DNA of 64,000 nt from Rhynchonema sp. JSB1_4 (lineage: Eukaryota; Nematoda; Chromadorea; Monhysterida; Xyalidae). Position 1 is the first letter of the stretch, and each line of letters opens with the position of its first letter. Made by a program: the position numbers and the translations under genes. This document shows positions 34,201 through 45,187 of the stretch, in pieces. The notes beneath the pieces are model-generated. The model was given only the letters and a program-made list of their open reading frames with translations. It ran no database searches and had not been told where the DNA came from. The stretch covers positions 62,001-126,000 of the forward strand of contig JASAMV010003498.1 of assembly GCA_030248065.1 (NCBI GenBank), given 5' to 3'.

Positions 34201-36016
34201 CTATAAAGAGGGTAGTCTCCATCCCGATTGCAGGCACGATATCAACGGTTACACCAGATACAAGAATGCCACCCTGCCAGCTGTGATTGACTCGTTCTAT
34301 CGTGCCGCAGTGCAACGTTCGTTGATTGATGTGCCAATTGAATGGCATGAATTGCACTATCAGATCACGAACTCGCAAGCGAAGGAGTTGGGATGGACCG
34401 GTTAGGAACTGGAGTTTTCCTAATGCCCCGGAGGCTCAATTCGGCAAGCGGTGGAAAATCGGACTTTTCGTTTCCAACATTTGCCCAAATAGAGCATTTA
34501 GGGGCTTTATTCCATAGCTTGTAGCATTCAAGCCACAAAACTGTAGTATGAACAGTATGCATGTATAGTTGGCAGTGTGTTCCTCGGGTCATGGAATGAA
34601 TGACTTTAGCCATAAGGTCCGCTTTGCGAAATCTCTACCGCCGAATGTATGTGCTTTAGCGGTTTGAACTGATTCATCAGCAGCAATGCAACCGCTGCTT
34701 CTGCGCAAATAGTGGAACATTGCCGATTGTAAGAGCATTGCACTGGCGACGACCTGGCGCACCATCGGTCCCCGTGGAAGGGACAACTACATACATACAG
34801 TTCCGCGTGTAATTCAGGGCTGAAAGTTGTTGAAGTCGCGTGCACGCGCGTAGCACTTCCTGGCACTGAACCATAGGCAGCGCACGCGCACAACTTCGCG
34901 AAGTTACATTTCGACTTTTGCCTATACTTTGCACTGTTTCGAACGCGCGTGCACGCGACTACAACTAGAATTGCACCTGGTACTGTAGGTAGCTTGTGCA
35001 GCTTGCATTGACTCAAAACACAGGTGACAGCTGGGAGAATTGCACTCTGGATTCGACGTTGGCCTACTTGCGAAAGCTGGACTTCATCGGATTCGCACAG
35101 AACATGACGGAAAACTGGGCGCATCTGAGCTCTGTTTTCAAATGGCCGAAACAGTATTTTGCAAGGTTATATTGTCTCAACCATTTTAATTTGTGGTGCT
35201 TGTTCGTCTGTTTTTTATGCGTTTACGCATGTTGCTCAACGCCATATCAAACTTAGTGAATGGATTGGTTGAGCGAAGCCTTTTGATTTCTATGGTCAAC
35301 CAATTTCGCCCAGAGTAAAGTTTGTTCTCAAGTGCCACAGCAAGTTTGGTGGAAATTATAGTCTGTTGATCATATTTCGACATAGTGTATAAGCCCCATT
35401 CAGCGATGTTTGGAGCGGGCTGGGTCGACGCCATTCTTAATGAATGTTTCAGGCATTGCCAACTCATTCGCAGAGCCATTGAACATTGTTGGTGTTGTGC
35501 GATGACAGGCCACGTGTTTTTGCGCCACGCGGCAAGCAATGTTCAATCGGTCTTTGCCTGAATGAGCAATGCTTGAAACATTCATTTAGAATGGCATCGA
35601 CCCAGCCCGCTCCAAACATCGCTGAATGGGGCTTATACACTATGTCGAAATATAATCAACAGACTATAGTAAAATTTAAATCTCTTTGCTGGATTCAAAG
35701 GGTCAACAGACTAAGGAAGATCCTATGCGATCACCAAATTTGGTTCCAACAAAACGACTTTTCCAGCCCGATCCCACCGGGTCTAACACCCAAGCAGGTG
35801 AAAGATATTGGAATCGTGGGCTGGACACCGACAAAATTTCCTAGCAACGTAACTGAAGTTGAAGTGACCAAAAAGCCCCACGTGCCGGCAACAGTGGGCA
35901 GAATGAAATCTGTGACGCCAGAACAAATTGAGAAAATCAAAGTCATACAATTTGCCGATCTTATTGTTCACGAAGAAGCAAGAATATTGGAAAGAGAGCG
36001 AAATAAACTGAAATGA
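31220..36016 (+). CDS. Gal3ST-like carbohydrate sulfotransferase (copy B), six exons, 370 residues
   Basis: Exons: 31220-31437, 31762-31958, 33875-34013 (or 34016), 34234-34400, 35024-35165 and 35767-36016 (stop TGA); 1113 bases. The first exon merges what copy A has as two: a signal anchor (HIILLFCLVFVLIYLQW) and the PAPS loop FVFHALHKTGSEELRNQ. The Cys-rich insert LSCLTYCQCGIC...RMRDGKCCKRY is conserved. The 3'-phosphate site is YRFTILRDPIRQFVSYH, followed by LDFIGFAQNMTENW and an acidic/basic helical tail. TACTGTCATC-type similarity to copy A is confined to exons. Introns have been invaded separately: 32280-33360 and 33496-33733 in intron 2, 34795-34990 in intron 4 and 35357-35668 in intron 5. 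Both copies appear intact, so both are probably functional. Confidence 0.88.
32280..33360. mobile_element. 1.08-kb near-perfect palindrome with TTTAAAGGTGCTGG ends
   Basis: Arms of about 500 bases, for example TGGTCAACAACCCATCGACT at the left and its inverse at the right. The same protein-like frame can be read from both arms. TTTAAA at each end suits a TTAA or TTA target site. The arms carry ATGTTTCACGG (32400) and its mirror (33233). There is no transposase. The low divergence between arms suggests a young element. It lies in intron 2 of sulfotransferase copy B. Confidence 0.85.
33496..33733. mobile_element. TATAGT-type MITE (copy 1)
   Basis: The ends are TATAGTAAATTTCCAAATTC and the exact inverse. 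The arms continue with GCTGCCGCACAGTA, CGCCCCATAGTTA and GTCAAG. The loop has TGAAACATT (33574) and AATGTTTCA (33634) as an inverted pair. A second copy is at 48240-48484. The size and a TA target site suggest a mariner/Tc1-type non-autonomous element. Confidence 0.85.
34795..34990. repeat. GC-rich foldback element (copy 2 of 3)
   Basis: It opens near ATACAGTTCCGCGTGTAATTC and closes at AGAATTGCACCTGGTACTGTA. The arms hold GAAGTCGCGTGCACGCGCG and the inverse, as in 3861-4056. It lies in intron 4 of sulfotransferase copy B, just before exon 5. Confidence 0.8.
35357..35668. mobile_element. TATAGT-type palindromic MITE
   Basis: The ends TATAGTCTGTTGATCATATT and its near-exact inverse enclose arms with TAAGCCCCATTCAGCGATGT and GAGCGGGCTGGGTCGA. 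The inner pair is AATGTTTCAGGCATTGC (35444) and TTGAAACATTC (35574). There is no coding capacity. Confidence 0.85.
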
Positions 36017-36143
36017 TTTCTCTTGGGATTTTTTCAGTTTTTAATGAATTCTCTTCGTATCTTGTTTTTGACCGTTTCAATTTTACTCAGCGGTATGATT
36101 ATTGCGACTGCTTTCGTGAACTGAACAATATACGATATTTAGG

Positions 36144-36475
36144 TATAGTCCGTCCACCGGCTCATGGCACTTTGTGTTGCTGCTGGCTGGTTTGTTCCCT
36201 TCCTCCACGTTCTAATGAAAGAGAAATTGAGTGCGACCGATTTTGCAAAAAAAACTAAAAATAATAAAATGTGTCGAAAAAGATTGAATTCGATCATATT
36301 TAAGATTAAATTAAAATAAAATGGATAAAACACGTTCGATTTCATTAAAAAACACAATTTATGAGCAAAAATCATTTTTTTCGGAAACTCAATTTCTCTT
36401 TCATTAGGACGTGGAGGAAGGGAACAAGTCGGCCAGCAGCATCACAAAGTGACATGAGCTGATGGACGGACTATA
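36144..36475. mobile_element. TATAGT-type palindromic MITE
   Basis: TATAGTCCGTCCACCGGCTC at the left and the inverse of GAGCTGATGGACGGACTATA at the right. The arms also share TTTGTGTTGCTGCTGG-like and GAAAGAGAAATTGAG blocks. The centre is A/T-rich and, unlike its relatives, has no ATGTTTCA pair. It sits about 130 bases after the stop of sulfotransferase copy B. Confidence 0.85.
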
Positions 36476-36479
36476 CAAG

Positions 36480-37680
36480 CTACATATGTTACAGCGTAGC
36501 ACTGACAGCGCAAACATAAACTTTAGTCATCTGTTCTGAAACTACAATGGCAACAAGCAACGCAAGTACATTTCAATGATTCAAAAATATTCCCTGAGAA
36601 AAAGCTGAAAGCACAGTACAATTCGTATAATTCTGTGTATACAAATGTGGCACACCGCAATGCGTAAACCGTAATTTTTTGCCAAGCATACCGCCAAAAA
36701 TCAATGTATCGAATTTCCTCACAATCCCATTCAAGTTTCACTTTTCCCCCGCTGTACTATCGCGTCGTTTGATGAATCCATGGGACTTGCTGCCCTCAGC
36801 AGACGAACTGGCGCCTCCTGGGAACAAATAGAATTATTATACGTATTACACTCTTTGGTGTGTCAATTTCCACTCAGGGTTCGTCTACCCTGATTGCCCG
36901 TACATTGTATAGTCTTTCCGTTTTATAACAGTCCAGAGGCGGTATACAGAAAATGTTTCAACGCCTTCAAAACAGCAGTCATCGTCGTCGATGATCACCA
37001 ACAGGCCGACAACGTGGCTCGAAACACGCGTGTTACTTGATGGCTGCTATTGCGATGAAACATTTGCTGTATACTTTGTTTGGACCGAGAATAAAATGAA
37101 TGACTATACATACAACTGGATTATTAGTTTATCCGATGGACAGGGTAACGAATGGTTATTGATTATGAGGATATCATCATTCAGGGTTTAATGAAAGTGT
37201 GCACACCAACCAGACACGGCATCGCTGGCGAGTTTAGCCAACGGCGGCAAATCCTTTTGACGGGCCATCTGTGGGTGGAACGCCCAACCGAACATAGTCG
37301 GCTTGACCGGGGCTGCAAATCGGAATGATTTTAGCACCCAAGATTCTGAATGTTCAGATCAATAACTGTAAGGACAGCTGCGCCCCATGTCACATTAAAT
37401 CAGCTGTGAAAGGTAGATGGTCTGAGAATTTGGCGGAAGCCGAAAATGCAGCAAACCAGCAGCTTGTGGGATGTTCGGAAAGTCACATTACCAAGTTAGG
37501 TCCTATATTTGTAGTAACCTCTGGCCAACATCGCGAACGATGTGCCCAAATGTCCCTGAAGTCTGCGCAAGCTTCCACGTTGGTCAAAATCAGTGGCGTC
37601 AGGTTTCGGTCTCGAAATTTCATCAACGCAAAAAGCCACGCATGACCAACACATCCGATCGCCAAGCCTGACTGTACGCC
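36480..37680. other. No firmly supported gene
   Basis: It contains an inverted ATGTTTCA pair (36953 and 37056) and a TATAGTCTTTCCG end at 36912, matched by an inverse at 40740-40755. There are a few short open stretches (for example AFKTAVIVVDDHQQADN in plus, about 36960-37010, after a good TTTTATAACAG acceptor) that could be an exon. I could not connect that stretch to a gene. Confidence 0.4.
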
Positions 37681-37682
37681 AT

Positions 37683-38410
37683 CTAACCCGATTGCGGTTC
37701 CTCCAATGGTTGCATTGATGGTGGCAGGTCCTTGTTCTTATCGGCCCGTGGATCGTAGCTGTGGCCGGATGAACGTTTGGCGTTGGTCGATGAGCCCGCC
37801 TGACTGTTGGAACGCAGCAGATGCACCGGGGTGTTAGGGTGCTGAAACATCACAATGGTGCAGTGCGTGCGGGTGGCTGAACTTCCTCAGACCAGCTTCA
37901 TCATCAGTTCTGGTTGGTGGTACGCACCAGTGACGGTAATGGCACTATTTTAGTTACATACAGCATAGGGATGCAACATACAGATAGTTGCAACCTTGGA
38001 TCACCCAGAGGAAATCGGAAACGAAATGAATAGTCACACTGCGATTGTACCGACCGTTCTCTCTTCGTCGACTGACCGTTGACGGTAGAGACCGGACGCG
38101 AACCAGCCTGAAACATCATTGTTTGATCAATCCGAATGCAGGTTCGAGGTTGGAGTTAAACGATTTGCAACTCAGTTCAATCAATGGGTGGGTTTAATGT
38201 ACATGCGCTCCCCGTTATTATCAGTTCAATCATCTGACGTACTTTTGCGATCCATGATTGTGCGTGGTCGGTGAAAAACACCGGGTTTTGACCGATTGAT
38301 TGATTGAAATGTCGTTGTGTCGGACAAAAATACAGGTTGAATACTGACAGGTAAGGCTGGGAATTTACTGAAAAGAGGACAGATAACAAATTTAGCTGGA
38401 AAGAATTACC
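37683..38410 (-). CDS. Membrane protein of unknown family, 3' part
   Basis: Exons (minus), all phase-consistent: one ending at 38410 with hydrophobic CLVFSVLYPLIGFCAVQFVR and SASLICTFL (5' boundary not fixed, about 38500), then 38343-38243, 38107-38051 and 37841-37683 (stop TAG). The hydrophobic part can form one or two membrane helices. It is followed by FNLYFCPTQRHFNQSIG and then a Ser/Asn/Gln-rich hydrophilic tail with SGHSYDPRADKNKDLPPSMQ. The acceptors of both last exons are ATGATGTTTCAG and GTGATGTTTCAG. I do not recognise the protein; a small tetraspan protein is possible. A 5' exon is missing. Confidence 0.55.
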
Positions 38411-39503
38411 CAGAAATGTACAAATAAGTGAAGCCGAAACTGACCGAACAAACTGGACAGCACAGAAACCGATAAGCGGATAGAGAACACTGAACACCAA
38501 GCACAGCACACTGTCGGTCAGGTCACCAGAACAGGGGCGATGAGCAGCAAGCAGTGCACGACGCTCTGTTTGTGGCTGTGTTGTGTTGTGCACGTCTGGT
38601 GACCTCGGTACGGAATTGTGTTCACGTGCGTGCTTTCACTGAGGAGGACTGAACTTTTCGCGATTCGACCCCACCCTGAACATTCCGCATATATTGTATC
38701 CCAGTGCAAGTTCTAGGTAACATAATGATTTTGAAAATAGTCATCCGTGATAGCAAGTAAAGACGAAACCTTGCCATATCCTGCGTGTTCGTGTGCACCG
38801 TGTTTCGCAGTGCATCAGATTCTGGAAAATATTAACGGGCAGCTTTTCTCTCTGGACTGACCAGGACCACGCTGCCGTGCCGTTAGGTATATGTTGTCTG
38901 TGCGTTTGCACCCTGCGTCACGTGTGCACACATTTTATGATATAGAAATGCTGGTTCACCCACATTATTATGTACAGAGGGCGGGGAGCGTGCAAACAGA
39001 GCAGAGACCACCTACCCACACACATGTGCAGACACACATATTTTCAAACTGGCGCACTGTGCACCTTGGCAATTCAGGCTCCTTACACGCGTTGCAATGC
39101 AAACAGGACGCACACAAAAATGTTTCGGGAAAAGACAGACGCAGCGGCGGACGAGTAAAATGAACAGACAGAGCGATATTTTCGGAAAAATACGATGAAA
39201 TATAGATGATGAAAACGCGGTTTTGTTCAAAAATCTACTTTTTCTTTGCAGAATGCATTATGACAACTCAATCCAGGCCTGATTTTTAAAGTTGCTCGAC
39301 TTTGAAAATCGGCACCCCACGCGACTTCTGTTGTCTGAGTCACTTGCCAAGCGATAACAGCACCCCTCCTTTGTGTTACTGATCATGTGAAAGCAAGAAA
39401 GACGAAATGTTGCGCAATTCACGGAAAATTCGTCTAAATAACCGTTTTACCGCCGAGAAATCAGTGATTTTCTCTTACTAATTTTCCTTTTCTCAACCAA
39501 CCA

Positions 39504-42500
39504 ATGGCCCCCGGTCTTGTGTCCGGTTGCATCAAGGAAGTGACGCCCACTTTGGGAAAAATCGACTCGCCGGAAATTTCGGGAAGTGAAATCACGTTTG
39601 GGTGCAATGATGATTCGCTGAAGGTTAGTGGGAACTTTTGGTCGGGATCATGCATGGCCGCCCTGCCCTCTTTTTGTGACAAGATCATCCACGAGCGCAG
39701 ACATGACATTTACGGCAAACTCGGCCTCAAACTGTCAAGGTCAAGGATTTATTTCACAATATGGAGGGTCACAATAAAGAGGTATGATGTGCGCATGTGA
39801 AACATCACGTTCCTTCAGGTGCCCAACCTCTGCGATCGTTACATGGCGTACTACCCAGTGGTATTCCTTCGGGAACAACGTCCCGATGGCATTGGCGCTC
39901 ATCACGTTTGTCCGCTGAAGGAGGTGATCGACGGAAATGGTTTGTTGTTACAGTTGTATTAAAGGGTGCGTGGCATTAAAGGGTGTGCTGAACAAGGCAC
40001 TTTTCAGCTTCAAAGTTGACTGTGAAGGATATGAGCTCATGGCATGCTATACATATGTACCTAATTTGATCGGAAACCGCTATTTTCGATCAGTACAAAC
40101 ATTATTCACCATACAGATTGAAGTGGTTAACGTCAGATTGAGGAGAAGAATATCATTTCAGGGTTTAACCGTATAGAGAGCCACGTCACGATATGAAAGG
40201 GAGCACTGTTGTACAATGCAGTTTCCCTGGTCGATCTTGAAAACTGTGGTCTGTTTTTAGGCAAAGTCGCCGACGTCTATCCCGGAGGGGGCAAAATTTG
40301 CACGGTGATCAACCGGCAAGAGATGAGCATATCGTTTCCGGCGAGCGCCGCCGTCAAATCCAAGGCTGAAAAACAGAAATTAACGTCGCTTTTCAAAGTC
40401 GGCACGGTGTAAGTTGCATAAAAGGTCATTCATCAGGTGTCAAGTATAGTATTTCCTTTTTATGCGAGTCAAAGGAAGCCGTGTCAACGTTGTAAGCCAA
40501 CTCCTAGCTGAGGTCGAAATCCGCGACTCTCCTTGAAAATTCGAAGAAAGAGAAATCACACGTGACATGCACGCCGCCAACGTCACCAGAAGCCTGAAAC
40601 ATTGTTTCGTGCGCCGGAATCTTACGTGGCGTGTGACGTCTGATTTCTCTTTCTTTGCATTTTCAAGGTGAATCGCATATTTTCGACCTTAGCTAGGAGC
40701 AACTGGATCGCACGTTGAGTGGATGTTTGGACCAATATAATACGGAAAGACTATACATACAACAGCACCTCGGCTCGAAGAAGCACCGACCGTCAACGAT
40801 AGGTCACAAAATGCGACACAAAACGAGTCAATCAATGAAGCATCAAAAGTCCGACTACGAATATAGCTATTCCGATTATTGAGCACCTCATTCTAGTGTC
40901 ACATACCGTGCGGTGCCAACGCCGACCGGTTACAAAGCCTTGCAAGTCATATATCACAAGCGACAGCCACAATCCACAGCACAGCAACACAACGGAGAGG
41001 CAACGTCGAGCGAAATGACGAGATTTCGGCAAAACACAACGCCAAGTGAGAGTTTTGATTGGAATTTTTTCAAAGACATTCTGTCGAACTATACATAGAT
41101 GCCAATAACGCCATTTCAGCAGCGTTCGTGGGCATGGTGCAAGTTGTGAGCAGCAGTCCCACGCCCGTCATCGAGTCATCCCACTCCGCACAGGAGTTGC
41201 CCGATGAACGTCCCCATTTCTCACAAGACCGCGGTGCACGTGAGGGCAAAGTGACCAATGTGCAGAACGACTTTATAGTCGTTGACAGCAAAACGGCTGA
41301 TTTTGGCATGATTTACGTTCCCGTGTCCGTTAATCATCCAAGAGTTAGTGCTTTGATAACTTGTTATAACATCATTGACACGATGCTGTGCTGGTTTTGG
41401 TGCGAATGCCACGCATTAATTTCAGTGTAACAACATGCGCCTGCATTACAAACTGCATGACACCTGCTTCTATCTGTTGTCATCCGATCATGCCACCAAG
41501 GGATACAAGTGGGGCGCGAATTTTGCCTGCAATGATAACGAGATGCGATATGATAGAGGTAAAAAATCATTAACGGTGAAAAATCAAACCAAGTCCTTCG
41601 GTTTTTTCAGTATGGTTCATGTGCGTTGTTCTGGAACAATATGACATGAACTATCCATTGTGATCTGTTCACCTTGAACTTCAGGCTACATGTAGCTGCA
41701 TCAGGGGATTTTCATCTTTTCGACTTTACACTCTAACCAACTGTTTCAGGCGTTGTGAGCGCAGTAGGTGTGATCCATGCGACCGTCAAATCTACCAAGT
41801 ATGGTGTCGTCAAAGTGCCATCTGTTCGTCTGACCAAAGCGTGGAGCAAATCCGCCAAACAATTGACTGAACTTCTCAGAGTCGGAGATCTGTATGTTCT
41901 GCACATTGTTTTTGAAGTCTGTCATTTTCGTCACGACCGTTCTCACAGCAGCTTACCATTTCTTCATGGTGACAGGAACGCTGGCCGTCATTTTTGGTCA
42001 CTACAAATGCAAAGAATTCTCATTTCTCTATTTAGACCAGCCATATTTGTGTAAAATGGAGGTTACGGCACCCTTGGGAAACGAAACAGCATTGAAAGAT
42101 ATGAATTTTATAGAGTGGTTCACTATAACGAGGGTCACTATGAGAAGCACACGCTGTAATCCCTCTCATTTGACGTTGATGGAAACATCAGTCAGGTTGA
42201 CATTTTCAGTGTCAAATTCCGAGGCGTTGTCGATGAAAATACGGGCAAATTCAAACTTCTCAATATCGACTTTGAGGACCCAGGATTGATGTCGCATCGC
42301 AGCTCTCCCCTGTCTCCGTCGAGCGCATCAACAAATTCCCCTGATAACACAGGGTCAATACAGTCATTGTCCCTGTCTGAGCCTGTCAAGCCTAAGCCCA
42401 CACGGTCAGTGACCAGTAGTGGGTCGTCAGGCTACGCGTCAATGTCCAGCCAGAACACAACGTCAAGCGGCCTTTCAAGACAACCTTTCTTTGAAGGATT

Positions 42501-42936
42501 CAAGGGTAAGTGGAAGTGGAATGTTCTTGTGACCTTTTTGAGGAGGGGTGCTGCAGATTGGATAGGTTTGCACTGTCGATTGCCTGGTACACCACTTCAC
42601 TGTGGAGGAAAATGGCCGGCGCTATTGTAATGCTGTGATATAGGCATCTTACACGCATTTATGGTCCAAACAATAATTCCAGAAGCAACAATTCTCGAAT
42701 CAGCTGATGTTGATGCGTGGGAAGATGATTGGTCAAAAGTACCCACCAGGACTACAGCACCCCAACCTACCGTACCCCAACGTACAGTACCCCATTCAGC
42801 GCACATGGGCACCCAAACAGAACGGTCGATCGAGCAAGAATTGCTAACTGAGATGATGCGCGATTCAGAGGTTTTCGGTGTTTGTGTTCAGAAATTTCCC
42901 AAATTGGTGCAGAATTACTTGCGGACAAAAAGATGA
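39504..42936 (+). CDS. Unknown 542-residue protein, ten exons, probably tandem small beta-barrel modules
   Basis: Exons: 39504-39623, 39819-39939, 40261-40408, 40897-41045, 41120-41343, 41426-41558, 41750-41891, 42114-42155, 42210-42505 and 42683-42936 (stop TGA). The sum is 1629 bases and all nine junctions fit in phase, with GTAAGT/GTGAGA donors and TTTTCAG-type acceptors. The protein starts MAPGLVSGCIKEVTPTLGKI. Four related stretches follow the pattern G-x-V/I...V...I/V...I/V-x-F/V-P and end in a 'VGT/VGD-V' turn (GKVADVYPGGGKICTVIN, GKVTNVQNDFIVVDSKTADF, GVVSAVGVIHATVKSTKYGV, RGVVDENTGKFKLLNI). This resembles repeated OB/S1/cold-shock-like barrels that bind nucleic acid, but that is structural inference. 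The C-terminal third is Ser/Thr-rich, then Trp-Glu-Asp-Asp-Trp, a QPTVPQRTVP repeat, MGTQTE and a helix. Exon 8 is only 42 bases and the intron after it 54. Confidence 0.82.
40445..40700. mobile_element. Truncated TATAGT-type MITE
   Basis: The left end TATAGTATTTCCTTTTTATG and the following CAACTCCTAGCTGAGGTCGA match the 12660-13025 element. The right arm (TTTCGACCTTAGCTAGGAGC) is present but the outer 50 bases are missing. The centre is TGAAACATTGTTTC (40595), a tight inverted motif pair. It lies inside an intron of the 542-residue gene. Confidence 0.7.
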
Positions 42937-43381
42937 TAAAAATGATTGTTGAGGTCTGAGATTTTAAGATGCCAGTACGGTAATACCTTGTTGTTCACTG
43001 TTTCCAAGGTCACCACCTACTTTTTGTCCGTTGCCTTTCCTACGTTCGCTGAGAACTTTGTTCTGGTCAGGTTACTCTTATAATTTCAAAACTGCTGTTG
43101 TGTTGACTGATACCCGTCATTTTTTTGAGAAAAGTACCATGTTTCTAACATGGGATATCACCCTAAAATTTGCATTTTTCGTCTGTGTTTGTATATTGGA
43201 CCATTATACTCCAGGTTTATAAACAATCAAGTTTGTTTCCTTCGTTGAATCTTCCCCTTCTTCATTTTGTTGTGCTTTTGTTAATTTTATACCGGAACGC
43301 AATGCAAAAATATTAGACATCACAAAACCACGGAAATATGATTTATTGCTTGATCAGATCACGGCCTTCCAATCAGTGCAG

Positions 43382-44170
43382 CCTATTTGGACACTCATTT
43401 GACCTGCAAAGGAAATTTCTACGAATGCAGCGGGAAGTGGGCAGAATTCCCGAAGATGGTGTGCCACGACGTGGGAGATGTTTCAGTTGACCTGAATGCC
43501 ACCGGTGAAGTGGGCAGCATCGGCAATACAGCCCATCAAGTTCAGTTGGGGCCGTTACATACAGTAGACAATTTTGGAATTTTGGTCCCATGTTAGTATA
43601 ACCAACAAAATCAAGTTTGGTTGCCGTTTATTCCTTTTTGCACTATACAATCTATACATACATATGTATGTAGTGGTCATCATCGGTGTTCAGCCTATGA
43701 ATATTGCCACTTCCCCAAGTCAATGTTTTGTCGACCGCCGAAACCAAGACAAAAACATGACCCATATCCGAGCCATTCGTCGCACTGACCGGCAACTCCC
43801 TCGTCAGTCGTACCACCTCGCTGCCGTGCTTCTCCTGGAACACTCGCAGCGCCAATTGATTGATCTCTTGTCTCAAATCAAACAGTTCGTCCCACGCTTG
43901 GTCATCGGGAAGGTGGTCGCTCAACACGGCCAGCTCATCCGACTTGGCTGCTGATTTGTCGTCGATAGGAGCTGAGTGTACCAGCTGCAAGTGGTTTGAC
44001 GCTGATTATTACCTGGTGCACCACCCTGCTCGTTTGTGATTTCCAAACAGGCAATTAAAGAAGACTGCACTTTGGCTTATAGCATGTGCAATGAGCCGTT
44101 CAACTTGGATAGGATGGCCACATTTCGCACTGTTTTCACAGATGGCAGCCTGCTGCACGTGACAGAATGA
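43382..44170 (+). CDS. Cysteine-containing protein, two 3' exons
   Basis: Exon 43382-43470 encodes THLTCKGNFYECSGKWAEF and VCHD; exon 44051-44170 encodes AIKEDCTLAYSMCNEPFNLD and ends HVTE plus a stop. They join in phase 0 (GAC|GTGGGA donor, TTTCCAAACAG acceptor). The Cys spacing looks like a small secreted disulfide domain. No 5' exon was found. The second exon lies in an intron of the opposite-strand gene at 43762-44274, so one of the two models may be a shadow. Confidence 0.42.
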
Positions 44171-44274
44171 TGTTCGATGCACCCGCTGAAGCTAGTAAAT
44201 ATGCAACGAACCTGAGCGAAGGTCAACACCACGCAACACATGCTGACGCACAAATTGCCTTTTCGAGCTGACAT
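43762..44274 (-). CDS. Small secreted-type protein, two 5' exons
   Basis: Exon 1 is 44274-44212, a typical signal peptide (MSARKGNLCVSMCCVVLTFA). Exon 2 is 43984-43762, phase 0, with good codon usage; it encodes SAPIDDKSAAKSDELAVLSD, then WDELFDLRQEINQLALRVFQ and VVRLTRELPVSATNGSDM, a helical region. It continues in phase 1; a candidate third exon (about 43516-43395, GQLKHLPRRGTPSSG...) overlaps the plus-strand exon at 43382. It resembles a secreted pro-peptide, but the family is unknown. Confidence 0.5.
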
Positions 44275-44279
44275 ATTGG

Positions 44280-45180
44280 AAAAAGACTATTTTAAAAAAT
44301 CAAATGTTTGACTCAACCGCGCTCTAAAACTTGGAATTAAACACAGACTAAATTTTCCAAATGTAAAATTATAAGGAATAAAAATATCGACATCAGGTAA
44401 GTAGATAAATGACGTTTATCGATGAATACCTGAAGAACGTAAAGTGCTTCACTTGCGTGCTTTTTGCCGTGATGTTTATTGTCGCGCGATTACACGCTGT
44501 TGACATCAACATGGTGGCTCTGTCAACGATCATCCACTTGAGCGGGGGAAGATCAAGTCAATCAGAAATAAACGAATGCGCAATCACAGAAAAACGTTGG
44601 ATTGATGATTCAGAATGCATTGTGGTGATTTATATGTGTATAATTGGGAGGAAGTTGTTTTTTTGCTGACAAACTTTTGAAAATATGTACTTTCAAGAAA
44701 ATACACATGCAATTGCGTGCCGACTAAAGCGCATTCGAGTTCAAAATTGACACTTCCAATCATTTTATTTGGGATTCCCGAATCTGAAGGGCCGAAACAA
44801 TAAACACTGTCTGTTAAACACAGAACTCAATGCTTTGAAAACGATGCAAAGGGTTGTTTGGCCAAATACATGCATAAGAAGCAGTGGATGCTATCAGAAC
44901 AAAATCAAATATTGAGACTAAATTGTGCAGGCATGTCATGCAGTGGCCTTGGTCATTGTTGAATTAGATCATTTTGTAACGGGTACACATTTGCATGATT
45001 ATGAACACAACACTGTAGAAAGAAACAAAGAAATATGCACTTTTCAGTCAGTGGAAAGAATCTCATTGTGTCTTGCACAGCAGCATCAAATTATGGCACG
45101 CAAAGCCAGGGTGAATAAGAAAGAGCGTGGTGTAAAAAAATCAGTGTTTGGCTGTACTCCCTGATTTTGTCCAACTGTCT
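44280..45180. other. No supported gene
   Basis: AT-rich sequence between the secreted-protein pair and the F-box gene. Open stretches at 44409-44669 and 44925-45164 are short, lack flanking splice signals and have no recognisable motif. Confidence 0.5.
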
Positions 45181-45187
45181 CTAAGTA

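Noticed and set aside
42156..42209. In-frame TAA in the 542-residue gene, or a 36-base ultra-short intron
   Set aside because: A 54-base intron ending CATTTTCAG removes the stop and keeps phase; no pseudogene or micro-intron is needed.
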